A stretch of 64,000 nucleotides of DNA from Trema orientale (lineage: Eukaryota > Streptophyta > Magnoliopsida > Rosales > Cannabaceae). Position numbers and translations under genes: made by a program. Position 1 is the first letter of the stretch. Each line of letters opens with the position of its first letter. Below, piece by piece: positions 1 to 11,800 of the stretch. The notes beneath the pieces were generated by a model. The model searched no databases, was not told where the DNA came from, and saw only the letters and a list, made by a program, of their open reading frames with translations. The stretch spans positions 457,562-521,561 of the forward strand of contig JXTC01000170.1 of NCBI GenBank assembly GCA_002914845.1. The letters are read 5' to 3'.

Positions 1-173
1 TAAATAAAACATATGAGTATGTCATAAATGGTTAGCCATACAGCAAGCTCACTGAGCAACAAGTAGACCGCCATCTCTCTAATGGGTGTATCGTGTATGC
101 AGAAGCTCACATCTAGAAAAAGGCTTGCTTTTGTGTTTTTGAAAAGTGGCAGAAAAGATGGATCGAAAAATAC

Positions 174-2526
174 CTGAGACGATTAAGTCGTCTTGCACTT
201 ATAGAAAGTGTTCCCAGAGACTGAAAAAGTGAAATTATGACACTAGTGTGATATCTTAGATTGCTCAACATCTCTGCACGCCCTAAAGTTGAAGTGTCAG
301 GTCTCAAATGGCCCGCAAAGAAGGGCTCAATAATAAGAATGACCGCAAAAGTAGCACCAAGATACTTAAGCAAAAAGTCCTGAATCATTCCAAACCACCA
401 ATGTTCATGAAGGACTACTCTCATATGCCTAATTAGAGCTTCAAATTTCTGCTTAATATGAGATTCTTCTCTACTCTCTCCACCATAAAATGCTATACTT
501 TCTGCATGGGTCCTTAAACGTGAATGAAGCTGTCGATACTCTCCTTCCAACTGTTGCTCTTTGGACATTAATTTCCCAAAAGCAGGAGAGAAGTTTCTTA
601 TCATCGTCCCTGCCCCTAGTACGTATGCCTGAAGAAGTAACAAAACATTTAAGAGACCAAATAATTACTGAAATAATAACTATGTAAAGCCCCAAACTGT
701 GTCAGCAAGTACTAATGCACATAGCTTTAACCAGAAAATGAGAAATAAATAAATAAACCTGTAATGGCATATGATAGAAGATTACCAATATCCAAAAGAC
801 ATATTTTGGGCTCGCATACGAACACAGGCGCCAAGTATAAAGTAGACCATCAGTGACTGCTATTAAATCATCTTGTACTATTTCACTCAACTCTGAACAG
901 AATCTTGGTACATCACTAGCAATTCTTTGTTCAGGATTCGTTATCCGACCATCTACATGTGATAGTTTGTAATATGCCATGTTCTGAAACCCAAACAAAG
1001 ATCAGTATATAGATTGAGAACACCTTCAATAATCGGGGCACGGGGAGAGGGTGTTGCTGGAACCCCTCTATTATAAAATGTCCAAGGATTCAAGTAACCA
1101 AAAATCTCATAATACCCAAGGAAAAACTTTCTGGTTTGAACTTAGGGAATAAAAGTCTCAAATTCAGAATAAGTCGACAATTATATGAAATGACACGCAT
1201 ATAATTCAATATGTTTGTTTGCAAACATTGCTGTTCTTCACTGAGCCAAGTTTCAAAAAGAAATAAGCAAGACTAAAGAAAATGATCTTATCATTTCTGA
1301 TCAGAAAATTATAACCATAACTACCTCAAAGTAATGAGAATGGATAAGTTTAGTCAAAATCTTTCTGAACCGCAGACTTAAGGTCCCTGTTATGTATTTT
1401 GAAGTAGACTGCATGGATGAAAGAAGAAAACATAACAATATATTCTCAGAAATCAGCCGAAAAAATAACGGCATGCGTCGAAGAAAAGCTGCACGGAATA
1501 GAAACCCTTGCACTTTAGCTAGTCTGTTGCTCAAAGTAGTACGCAACACCTGCAACCAATATATAAGTAAAGATCAGAAAAGAGGCCAAGAAAGTGACTC
1601 GTATGAAAGAAATAAAGTTGTATTTGTTAATACGTATGAAAATTGGAATATTGGGGTGTCTTGGCTGCTTTTTTTATTTTTTACTTTTAAGAATGAAACT
1701 GTACATAACACCATCTTAGGAGTAATCTGTGCAGATTCAACTCTTGCAGCACTTTTAGAGAAGTAAACTGTGTGAACACAAATATTGCAACTATCCGCAT
1801 CGATTCAAGAATTCTAGACAGTAAATCAAAGTGGAGTAAAACTCAAGATATGATTGACAAATACTAGACAAACCTCCTTAAAATCACAATTAGAGTGAAT
1901 GAATTACCACTGCATTTTGCATACTTACATCGATAAATAAGTAAATAAAGAAGAAGAAGAAAAAGACAGAGACTAAGTTGATAAAATAAGGAATCTGGAG
2001 AGGACAGGAAAGAGATAAATTTACCACTATGGCAAGTAAAGATAAAAGATCTCTTGCACCCATCTGGCCCATTCGAGACAAGAGAATTGCAGCAAGTACT
2101 TTAAGTGACTTCAACCCCCCCTTTTTATCTGAATTTTTCTTCCGATTATTATTGTGTGCTGCTATGTCTGAATTTAGTTTATTGTTATTGAGGCCATTGT
2201 AGTGAGCAAAAGAATCGTGTTTTTTACTGGTAAGTCGTGATTGCAGATATGCAGCAGTCCCACCAGCAAATACAATGCCTGTGGCGGCTAGTAACAAAGT
2301 TTTCCTACAAATTACAATACACGTCATTCGTAAAACATGGCTACCACAATATGAACACAAAACTAATGTTAAAGAGATAGATAAGTGCGTGTGTGTGTGT
2401 GTGTATAGATATATATATATATATATATGTATGTATAATATGTGTGTGTGTAGAAAAGTGATACCTCCTGGAAGCCAGAAAACCCCGACCATGCTCAGTT
2501 AACTGCAATAGTTGCAGAGAAGGCAT
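174..2526 (-). CDS. ABCD1: Peroxisomal ABC transporter, ABCD1/PXA1/COMATOSE type (5' part, cut by window edge)
   Basis: Five coding exons: 2465-2526, 2025-2304, 1325-1549, 786-983 and 174-628. All junctions are GT-AG and phases join cleanly (1,220 nt, 406 codons plus 2 nt). The last intron runs off the left edge. The protein begins MPSLQLLQLTE, the typical start of plant PXA1/CTS, and continues with ALSNRLAKVQGF-like, HSHYFE, ISHVDGRI-like and SKEQQLEGEYRQLHSRLRTH segments of the first ABC transmembrane domain (ABC_membrane_2). The domain includes EEA-like motif sequence near GGESREESH. The family is a full-size half-repeat transporter of about 1,330 residues that imports fatty acyl-CoAs and hormone precursors (OPDA, IBA) into peroxisomes for beta-oxidation. 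Neither nucleotide-binding domain is inside the window. The start is the first ATG and gives the conserved N-terminus. Family assignment is very secure from remembered family sequence; exon ends are hand-called. Confidence 0.93.
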
Positions 2527-3460
2527 GGTAGAGCAATGAATAAGAGACGAGAAACTAGGATGGATGGATGGATGACTTCCTCTTTACGTCTTTACTTCAC
2601 TTTTAGCTGCATAACAAACAACCTGGCAAAGGTTTAGAATGAATAACAGAGACAGAGACAGAGACAGAGGCTCCACAAGAGAAAGCAAAAGAATCATGCT
2701 ATGGTATGCTATTGTGGTTGTAAATAGAGATAGCAGGATTGCAAACTAACTACACAATTGGAAGCCTAGCCTAACCTAGCATAGGCTACCCTTTTGGAAT
2801 TGAGAATGAGAATCAGAATACAAATAATATATATTTTATATATAGAGAGAGAGAGAGGAAAAAGTCCAGGAAGCAAAGCAGGGCATATATGGGCATAGTT
2901 TTGGAAAAGTGTGACTTTAGAGAATAATCAAATTATGTATGAAAGGTAGACATTTATGTATAATCCCACATCTATTACTATTGCTATTGCTAGGACTATT
3001 GCTATTACTATTATTATTATTATTACTAGTATTATTGATATGTAAATGAAATTCCGCAAGAACATGATTAAAAAGCCTATAATTAGCGATACTACGCAAC
3101 AACTAGAATAAAGAAAGTCACTACAATCACTTTCTTCATTCATTCTTTATTCCCTTCCTTTTTTCTATTTTAACATTCATTCATACGGAGTCAAAAGTCA
3201 CAATTAAATCGAAAAAAGAAATAAGAGAGAGAGAGAGAGAGAAAGAATAGTAAACCTGGAGGTGGAGGTGGAGGTAGAGTTAGAGCCAGAGCTGGAGCTG
3301 GAGATGGAGCCGGATTTATGCCCTAGTAGGGTTGGGCGATCGGTATAGAAAAGAACGAAAGAGAGAGAGAGGGCCGGAAGGATTCGGCATCGGCAGCAGA
3401 AGCAGAAGCAGGACGAGACGAAACCAAGCCAAAGCCATAAACACCCAATTTTGATTTTGA
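2527..3460 (-). other. Probable 5' leader of the ABCD1 gene, with a leader intron
   Basis: Upstream of the ABCD1 start, the minus strand shows an acceptor-like TTTGCCAG at 2623 and a donor-like CCACCTCCAG/GTTTAC at 3255/3256. This suggests a non-coding first exon ending at 3256 and an intron of about 630 bp. The proposed leader exon is rich in GGA/GGT (CCT/ACC) triplets at 3257-3310. The intron holds (GT)n and (AT)n around 2390-2430, a GA run at 2844 and an ATT-triplet run at 2985-3030. No other coding sequence is apparent. Transcript evidence would be needed for the leader. Confidence 0.4.
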
Positions 3461-4402
3461 TTTTAATTTTTTAAGAAAAGAGGTTTGTTGGAGTGGTGTG
3501 GTGTGGTCGACTCTCGACACTCAACCGTTTCCTTCCTTCCTTCCTTCCTTCGCCTGCCCTTTCTCTCGGGACTTGGGACTCTCACTCACTCTCGATGTAA
3601 TTTCACTTCTTTTTTTCTTTTTTCTCCACAAAATCAAATCATTTTTTATTTTCTTTTCTTTAACTAAACGTGTCGTGTCGTATGTATCGTATAGCCTTCT
3701 TTCTTTCTTTTTTTTTTTTTTTTTTTTTTTTTTCAGAGAATTAGTTCAAAAAAAAAAAAAGGTATGCTAGTGTACTATTATGTAACTCTACAAATATTTA
3801 CCTCTAACTAATAGTCTAATGTCGTAATACGTCACATGAGTTATTATGTCCGTCTGTCTCACTCCCACCGTTGGCCTTTGGGCCTTGGTTGGACTTTACA
3901 GTTATATATGTCGTGTCCATTTTATTCCCGTCTTCGTCTTGGCAGACTCTCTAGTTTTTTACTAGACTACTTGTATCTTTTTCTTGCCGTCCATTTTTAC
4001 AACTATATCGTTATAAATCAATCATATATAGCAACTTGGTTAACCATACTGAATTATCAATATATATATATATATATATGCTTAATAGACTTTCCATGCT
4101 GGCATGCTTCTCTCTACCTTTTACCTATTAATGTTAATTTTTCATGAACAAGAATTCAATGTCAACACTCTTTTAAAACCTGCCTAATATAATTCTATTT
4201 CTATTCTACCAAATCAGATGATACCGACGAATCAACAGATGCGATGTTGATGATGATGTATTTATGGATGTGGGTGGATGATTTAGTTACCATTTAATAT
4301 CAGAGTTTGTAATACTAACACTTACATGGCCCAAACCTCATCCACGAACTCTCTTCTTTGATTTCAACAACTAGTTAACCTCCCTCTGTCTCCCAACAAA
4401 AT
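3461..4402. other. Intergenic DNA upstream of ABCD1
   Basis: No gene or recognisable element is seen. The stretch has CCTT repeats at 3530-3552, long poly-T at 3709-3733, a poly-A run at 3749 and an (AT)n tract at 4060-4080. It probably contains the ABCD1 promoter, but no single core element stands out. Confidence 0.5.
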
Positions 4403-4688
4403 ATTGAGTATTTATAAGAAACGACCTCTTTTTTAAAATGAATTTAATGAATGACTGTTTTATAATTTTATTTTTATAAATGACCTTTTTTTTAAAAAAA
4501 ATAATAAATCAATTTTTTTATAAAGTAAATTAATTTTAAAAAATAAATCAATATATTTTGATATACTAAATATGAAAAACGCCTATTTTGTAAATTATTT
4601 TTTAAAATTTGATCATTTTTTAATAGTGTTTGAAAAATGACCATTTTACAAACTACGATCTAAAATTCGGCCACTTTGCTAAAAAGCC
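4403..4688 (+). mobile_element. MITE-like element, family B, copy 1
   Basis: This copy matches 16985-17337 in the same orientation over most of its length. Both begin GAGTATTTATAAGAAA, pass through ATAAATGACC, AAATAAATCAA and TTTTGATMTA, and end near GCTWAAAAGCCCC. The ends resemble the GGGG(G)CTT-WTAG ends of family C at 17728 and 36246. There is no coding capacity. Boundaries are good to about 10 bp. Confidence 0.6.
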
Positions 4689-4714
4689 CCAAAATATTTA
4701 TATAAATAATGGGA

Positions 4715-5055
4715 AACTAAGCATTGTACGGCATTTTTAGGGGAAAAAAATTGAAAAATACGGTGGGTTGTATTTTTTTAGATCCGGTACGGTTTTTATG
4801 AGAAAATACTATTTTTAACAAATATTTAGAATAATAACATTTTTAAAATAGTAACTAGTAACCGATAATCATATTTCAAAAATGAGTAACTAGTAACCAT
4901 TTTGAAACTGGTATTTGTCTAAAAACTTTTTTCAAAGTGATATTTTTACAATAAAAACCACGTGGAAATTAAAAAAAAAAAAAAAAAAAAACTTAACCTC
5001 CGTATTTTGTAATTATTTAGGATTTTTATGGGTAAAAGTGTTAGAAATCCATAAA
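4715..5055 (+). mobile_element. Foldback MITE-like element, family D, copy 1
   Basis: The left arm (TACGGTTTTTATGAGAAAATAC then AACAAATATTT; given here as two parts) recurs inverted in the right arm (AGTGATATTTTTACAATAAAAACC). The centre carries AGTAACTAGTAACC motifs. A second copy lies at 62960-63362 and shares the closing TTTTTATGGGTAWAAGTGTTAG. Half-copies lie near 8400-8540. It is non-coding. Confidence 0.6.
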
Positions 5056-5214
5056 TAATTAAATTTCACCAAAGCAGTAGAACAAACAAGTTGTTTTTCC
5101 TAATATGAGCTTGACCCAATTGTGCCTTGAGGATTTGATATTGTGGACCAGGCTTCTAAGAAGGGAACATGATATGGAGTACGAGCTTTAAAAATAATGA
5201 TAAAAATACAACCT

Positions 5215-8200
5215 GGCCAATGTAATTACTTTTTCGTACGATCTATGAAAAAATATTTCCATTTTATACGGTCTAATACCCATAAAAGCTTTATTAATCG
5301 TAAAGTTATATAAACAAACTAAAATCAAAAGTTGGTCTAGTGGTTAGGCAATAGTAGGCTTATAACTTAGACCTAGGTTCAAATCTTGTTGTCCTCATTT
5401 CTTTTATTTTATGTCCTTTCCCTTTATTTATTCCTTTTGTTCATTTTTTGAATTTGTTTTTTTTATTTGTTGAATCTTATTACTTCTTTTATTTTATATC
5501 CTTTTCCTTTATTTATTCCTTTTGTTCATTTTTTATTTTTTAAATTCATTTTTTGAAAGTTTTTTTTTTTTGTTGAACCTTATTACTTCTTTTTTTCTGG
5601 TGATAATATTTGTCGTTTTTAAAGCTTTTTTTCCCAATTTTAATCCACTATTGAATTTCCATGAGCTTTACCTTGTCTTCTTTCTTGTTCTTTGCTTTAT
5701 TTTTTTTTTATTTTTTATTTTCTCTTTTTAAATTCATCTTGTCTTCTTTTTTTTTTTTTTATTTATTTTTCTTTTTTCGTGTTCTAGTTTTAAATTCTTT
5801 TTTTCACATTGAACCTTACTACTCTTTTCTTTTTAACCTTTATTTTCTTTCTTTCTTTTTTTTTCCCCCATTTTCAATCTACTATTTAAGTTTCTCTAGT
5901 TACCATTGTTGTTTCAGAAAACTATTTACTAATTAATATTAGAAACTAGAAATCACTTTTCCTAATTATTTCCAACTATATGGTGTAGTTGTTAGAATCC
6001 AATAAATAATTAAGAAGTAGAAACTATAAACCAAATTAGTTCCAAACCAATTTTGCTAAGATGCTTACCGGTAGTAATTAATGGGGGAAAAAAGGAAAAA
6101 AAAATTATACTATCTTATGTATCAGGCAAAAAAAACAAATTTAGAAAAAAGAAAGAAAGAAAAATAAATATTTATTTTTTTAAAAAAGAATAATAAAATA
6201 AATTACGTTAGAAGAACAAAGAAAAAGAAAAATCAAATTTGTTTGCAAGTGAAAACCAAATTAGATTCTTGTGGAAACCAATTTGGTTTCCCGTAATCAC
6301 CAAAAAACCAAACTTGTTTATTTACATACAGGATATTCTGCTATAAGGAATCAAACTGGTTTCCAAGAAACCTTTATAGTTTCCTATGATTTACTTATAT
6401 ACAAGATATTTTGCTAAAAGGAAACTAAACTGGTTTCTAGGAACCTTTCAGATTTCCTATGATTTACTTACATACAGAGAAACCAAATTAGTTTCAAAGA
6501 AATCTTTGTAGTTTCCTTTAACTTACTTACATACAGGATATTTTTCTAAAAGGAAACCAAACTGGTTTTTAAGAAACTTTTGTGGTTTCCTGTGATTTAC
6601 TTACGTATAATGCATCTTGTTAAAAGGAAACCAAACTAGTTTCTAAAATCCCTTTTGTGGTTTCTTGTGATTTACTTATATACAAGGCATTTCGCTAAGA
6701 AGAAGTCAAACTAGTTCAAGGAATTTGCTAAAAAAAGACCAAATTAGTTTCCAGAAAACATTTATACTTTTTTGTGATTTACTTACATACAAGGCATTTC
6801 GCTAAAAGGAAACTAAACTGGTTTCCTCAGAACCTTTATGGTTTCATATGATTTACTTACATACAGGATATTCTATTATACATAAACCAAATTGATTTCC
6901 TATAAACCTTTTTGATTTCCTATGATTTACTTGCGTACGTGACATTCCGTTAAAAAGAAATCAAATAGTTTCATATGATTTACTTATGTACATGGCATTC
7001 TCCTAAAAAGAAACCAAACTAGTTTCCAAGAAATCTTTGTAGTTTATTGTGATTTACTTATGTACAGAACATGCTGCTAAAAGAAAACCAAACTGGATTT
7101 TTTATAAGTCTATGTAGTTTCCTGGAAGCCTATATAGTTTCCTGTAAACTTTTGTAGTTTTTTATGATTTATTTACATACAGAAAAAAAAAATTTAATTT
7201 GATTACTAAAAACTATAAACCTAATTATATGGTTATCGAGAAATCAAATTGGTTAATTTTTTTTTATAAGGAAATAGTTATTAGCTTTTCTTGAAACCAA
7301 AAGCCAAATTAAATTAGTTTCTACAAGTAACCAGAAACCATTCTAAGAGTTGGTTACTAATTTAGTTAGTAACGAGAAACCAGTCTGATTACTGAGAAAT
7401 CAAATTGGTTAATTTTTTTTTAAAAAAAATAGAATGGTTACTGATTATTATGGAGACTAAAAATTAAATTAGTTTCTAGTATTTTGGTTTCAATGTTAAT
7501 TAGAACTAATTTAGAAGTAATATTATTTTTTGAAACAAGAAACTAATTTTGAAAATTATTATATGAGAAATCAAATTGGTTACTATTAATAACAATATGC
7601 AAAGAAACTATTAACCAGTAACAATAAGCTATAGTAACATCAAAAAGAAATTGCTATTAGTAATATAATAGTTTCTTTAAAAGAATCAAACAAAAAAGAA
7701 AGAAAAAAAATATTTTTCATATTTGTTAGAGATTATATGGAAAAGAAATGTTGTCTCATGTCTCTAAGTAGGAAATAAGGAGTAGCTCTTTTTATTTATA
7801 AGAGGAGAAAGAAAAAGGAAAAAGTGATTTAAAATGAGAAATAAACAATTACAGAAGAAGCAATAAAATGAAAAAATAATAAAAAAAGAAAAGCTAAAAG
7901 GAAAGCAAAAGAATTAGATAAAATAAAAGTGGAGTGAATAGAAAAGGATAAATAATTAAAATAGTGATAAAAGAATAAAAGAAAAAGGGAGAAACGGAAA
8001 GGGAAACAGAAAAAGAAAAAACTAAAAAGACTGAGATGTGAAACTATGGTAGCTTGAACACTTGACTAGGGAAAAAAGGCCTTAGTTGGAACGAGGAAAC
8101 CACTATACCAACAACCGTTTCAATCATCTTTAGCAAAATTTTTTTTTACATATCAGTGTTTTATAAAAATTACCTTATTTACATAAAATACCACCGCATC

Positions 8201-8300
8201 TTTCAGACCTAATATTTAGAAAAATGACACTTTAGATCGTATGAAATTTTAATTATTTTTTAAAAATTGTATTTTTGGTATTATTTTTGAAAAAATAGGT
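5215..8300. mobile_element. Long inverted-repeat element with internal satellite (MULE/foldback-like)
   Basis: The two ends are inverted copies. Left has CGTACGATCT at 5236, then GTTGGTCTAGTGGTT at 5332, then GGTTCAAATCT at 5374, followed by T-rich DNA to 5870. Right, on the minus strand, has CATACGATCT at 8241, GTTGGTATAGTGGTT at 8116, GTGTTCAAGCT near 8057, then the same T-rich composition down to about 7690. Each arm therefore holds the same pair of tRNA-like A-box/B-box motifs. The interior holds the ~75-bp tandem array. No transposase is visible, so a non-autonomous element is inferred. Exact ends and target-site duplication were not resolved. Confidence 0.5.
6245..7190 (+). repeat. ~75-bp tandem array (minisatellite/satellite)
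   Basis: About 12 degenerate units. Each unit has GCTAAAAGGAAACCAAACT, GGTTTCCAAGAAACC, TTTGTAGTTTCCTGTGAT and TTACTTACATACA blocks in order. Successive CTAAAAGG blocks start at 6341, 6414, 6546, 6620 and 6695, giving spacing near 73-75 bp with some deleted units. It sits centrally between the inverted arms of the surrounding element. Confidence 0.8.
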
Positions 8301-8399
8301 TTAAGTATCCAAAACCCTTCTAAGAATATAAAGAAACTCGGGCCAAAATGACTTTTTAATGCATATTTTAAAGAGGAATTTGATTTTTTTTTTAAGGCT

Positions 8400-8540
8400 T
8401 CTTATAGAAATCCAGATTTATAGTGTTAAAAATTGAAAAATTTCGGATGAGTTGATTTTTTTTGGAAAAATTCAGACCTGATTTAGAAAAATATCACTTT
8501 CAACAAATATTTAGAAAATACAACATGTTTTTCAAAATTA
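8400..8540 (+). repeat. Half-copy of foldback family D
   Basis: The run ATTGAAAAAT ... TTTAGAAAAATATCACTTT ... AACAAATATTTAGAA follows the left arm of the element at 4715 in the same orientation. The second arm is absent. From here to the SnRK2 stop codon nothing else is recognised. Confidence 0.4.
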
Positions 8541-8893
8541 ATATTTTTCAGTAATATTCAAGGATTAAGTTAGCAGAAGCATTTCGTCCTCAATGACCCT
8601 CCTAAGAGACATGACTCTTCATTCACTCTGGCTCCGCAGGTTAAACATTCGCGTTCAAGACTCTTATACTCCTAAGCCTAAGCATATCATCAACCATTTA
8701 CAATGATAAAATGTACTCCTAGTCTACTGCAAAAAGGCACACGATTGATTGTTTTCTTCAAAGAAATAAATAAATAAACAATGTTCATATGCTAAAGCTC
8801 CCATTAACATGACAGAGCATCTGTTCCATACACATGCTTTCCAAAGGTAGAGTTAATATAGATAGTAATTAGACACTTAAGAATGGTACCAAA

Positions 8894-11800
8894 CTATCTT
8901 ATTTGGAATTCTCCACTTGCATGGACCTCTTTGACCCTTTTGTCATACTCGTCCTCTTCGTCTTCTTCTTCAACCTCTTCATCTATGTCCTTGCCTTCAT
9001 CGTCATCATCTTCTTCCGTTCCCCAGCCAAAGCCATGGACTGGCCTGGAGACTGGAGGTGGAGTTTTTGCATCCCCCACAATTTTCATGATCTCATCAAC
9101 GCTTTGAAGAGAAAAGCTTGGGTTTTCCCTTTGGTAATAGATGGTTTGAGCCGACTCTGTTAATTCCCTTGGCAAATTCTTTAGAAACCATGGGTGGTTC
9201 TTGATTTCTTTAAGTGTAATCCTCTGCGGAATAAGGCAGAGTTTGAAAATGGTTCCCAGCTAGATATATAGGGGCCGTTTGGTTCGCCCATTCCATTCCA
9301 TTGGAATGGAAAATCCATTTGAATGAGTGTTTGTTTCAACAACTCTAAATTTTCCATTCAAATGGTCTTTTGGAATGAGTGTTTGTTTCAACAATTTAGT
9401 TTTTCCATTCAAATAGTTCATCAGTCACATCAACTATTTGAATGGATTTTTGTGTCTTGGATGAGAATGGAGGGGAAGAGGTGTTTTTGAATGGTCTATT
9501 CCAATACTCCCATTCTAATTATAACCCATTCCACTATTTTTTTCATTCAAATGTCTTCCATTCCAATTATAACCCATTCCACAATTTCCATTCAAATACA
9601 CACATTCAAATAGGCGAAACAAACGGGGCCATATTTTTTTTATCTATCTATGTATTTTTTTAAGTCGTTAAATTTTATGATCTAACGGCTACTATAACTT
9701 GAGTAATTAGAATAAAAATAATAAAAATAAAAACTTAATATTTAATTTTTTTTATTTTTTTTTATCATGAAAATACGTATGTTACTAATTTCAATTTCCA
9801 AAACAGATAAAAAAAGAAATAGCTACTGCCTACATATATATATATATCAATCATGCTATAGTGCAAATCAATGATACTTAAGGGTACAGACTTATACAAT
9901 AGTACTTACTCTCATTGGGCTCGCAACAAATATACGAGAAAGTAGGTGTATGCAATCTTGACTTATACGAACATAATCGGGGATTTTGTACTGAACAGCC
10001 ATTATCCGCTGCAAAATAAACGAGAGAAAATATTATAATAGCCAACTCAGAATCACTAAAATAAAGTTCACATGGAAAAGTAAGCTGCATTACCTTTCGA
10101 GACCCCAAAAAAGAAAAATAGTAATAAAAAGTGTAAGCTAAATTACCTGAATAGTTTTTCTAAAATTCTTGGGATCATCTTGGTCTTCAAAGGGGTAAGC
10201 TCCAACTAGCATCACATAGAGAGTCACTCCACATGACCAAACATCAGCCAACTGAAAAAAAAAAAAAAAAGCAGAAAAAAAATCATATAGTAGAAACCAA
10301 CAGGTTCATAATCAGGGGCGACATGCGTATTCAAAGTTGAGGTGATTGCTAGTTAAAATAAGTTAATTTGTTAGTCTTTTCATCTCTTTGGTTTAGAAAA
10401 ACTTGCTCCTGCATTTTAAGTTTCATATTGTTCTGAGTAGCTGATGCATGCAGAAACACGAAACCTACGAAATACATATATCAATTAATACATTCAATGC
10501 CTAGCTAGAGCCTTAGATCTTGAACTCTGGCTACTGCCACTTACTAGGCAAAAAGAGTCCACCCAAAGCCAAACTAACTAAAGTGCGCCTTCTTCTTCAC
10601 TTCAGCTTTTGGATTAATTAAAATTTCTAGTCAACACCGCTGCCCCCCGCCCCCCCCCAAATCTTTTTATCAACAGGGAATTAGTCTAAAAGGCAAAAGC
10701 GTATTATAATTATAACAATAATAATAGCTCTTCATCAATCAATCCAAAAGGTTACAAATACTGTTGGGAAGAGTTTAAACATGATTTATCATGGGCGTTC
10801 ACAAAAAATATCAACCCCCCAAACTTTGCATGAGGTCGCCACCCAAGAGTCAACCATTCCAATTAGCACAAAGAAAAGCCAGAGATCAATTCATTTAGTT
10901 ACATGCTGCCGACGAAACCATCCCCATTCCCATTCAACGACCAATTAATCAAGAAACAAAAGGGGCTAAAGTGGTCTCTGCTCTGGGTCATTACTACCTT
11001 TTGTAGACTCATAATCCACCAGGATCACATGCAATATCCAGATGTCTAGAGATGAGAAGCTATGAATTTATTAATGTATCAATTAAATAATGTACTAAAT
11101 TTGAAAAATTGAAAATGTACATGGTAGCTAACATGCTAACACGTGCGATGAATTGTAAATGCAATTTAGCTAATCCCTGAAAAATGTGTACAAAGCCTCC
11201 ACTAGGCAAGTCGTCAAAATACTTTTTTAAGTGCATCTTGAAAACGACTAAAACCATAGAGTGGCAGACCAGTCACTCTAAATTCTTAGAATAAGAGTTT
11301 TGTCCTTGTTAGCATTAGCATCCCATCTACTTGGGACTTTTTTTTAATTTTCGCAACGATATATCAAAACATAATAATCAAAATTCACAAGTATAAGATG
11401 AAATAACCATAAGAAGCAGCATCCAAGAATAAGCTGAATTGAATTTTAATATTAAAAAAAAAAAGAAGGAAAATTACTTACTTTGCCATCATACTCTCGG
11501 CGAGACAGAACCTCTGGTGCAATATAAGCTGGAGTACCAACGGTAGACTTTGGTCTTGAATGCAGCAAAGAGGACTGCATACAGACAAGCACCGTGTTAT
11601 ATTAGAAGAAGATAACAACAGTCATCAACTTTGACTTTTTTTTTTCCCCATCTTTTGGGTTGATGAAAAAAGAACAGCTTGATATGAGATGAGATTTAGA
11701 TCTAGAACTAAGTCAAAATTCTATGTAGACAACCGTAAAGCTGAAAAAAGAAAAAGAACGGTGAAATGAATCAAAAATAAATATATATATATATATATGG

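Noticed and set aside
5141-5160. GGACCAGGCTTCTAAGAAGG resembling a miR166-type sequence
   Set aside because: It differs from the mature miRNA at the 3' half and no hairpin partner was found nearby.
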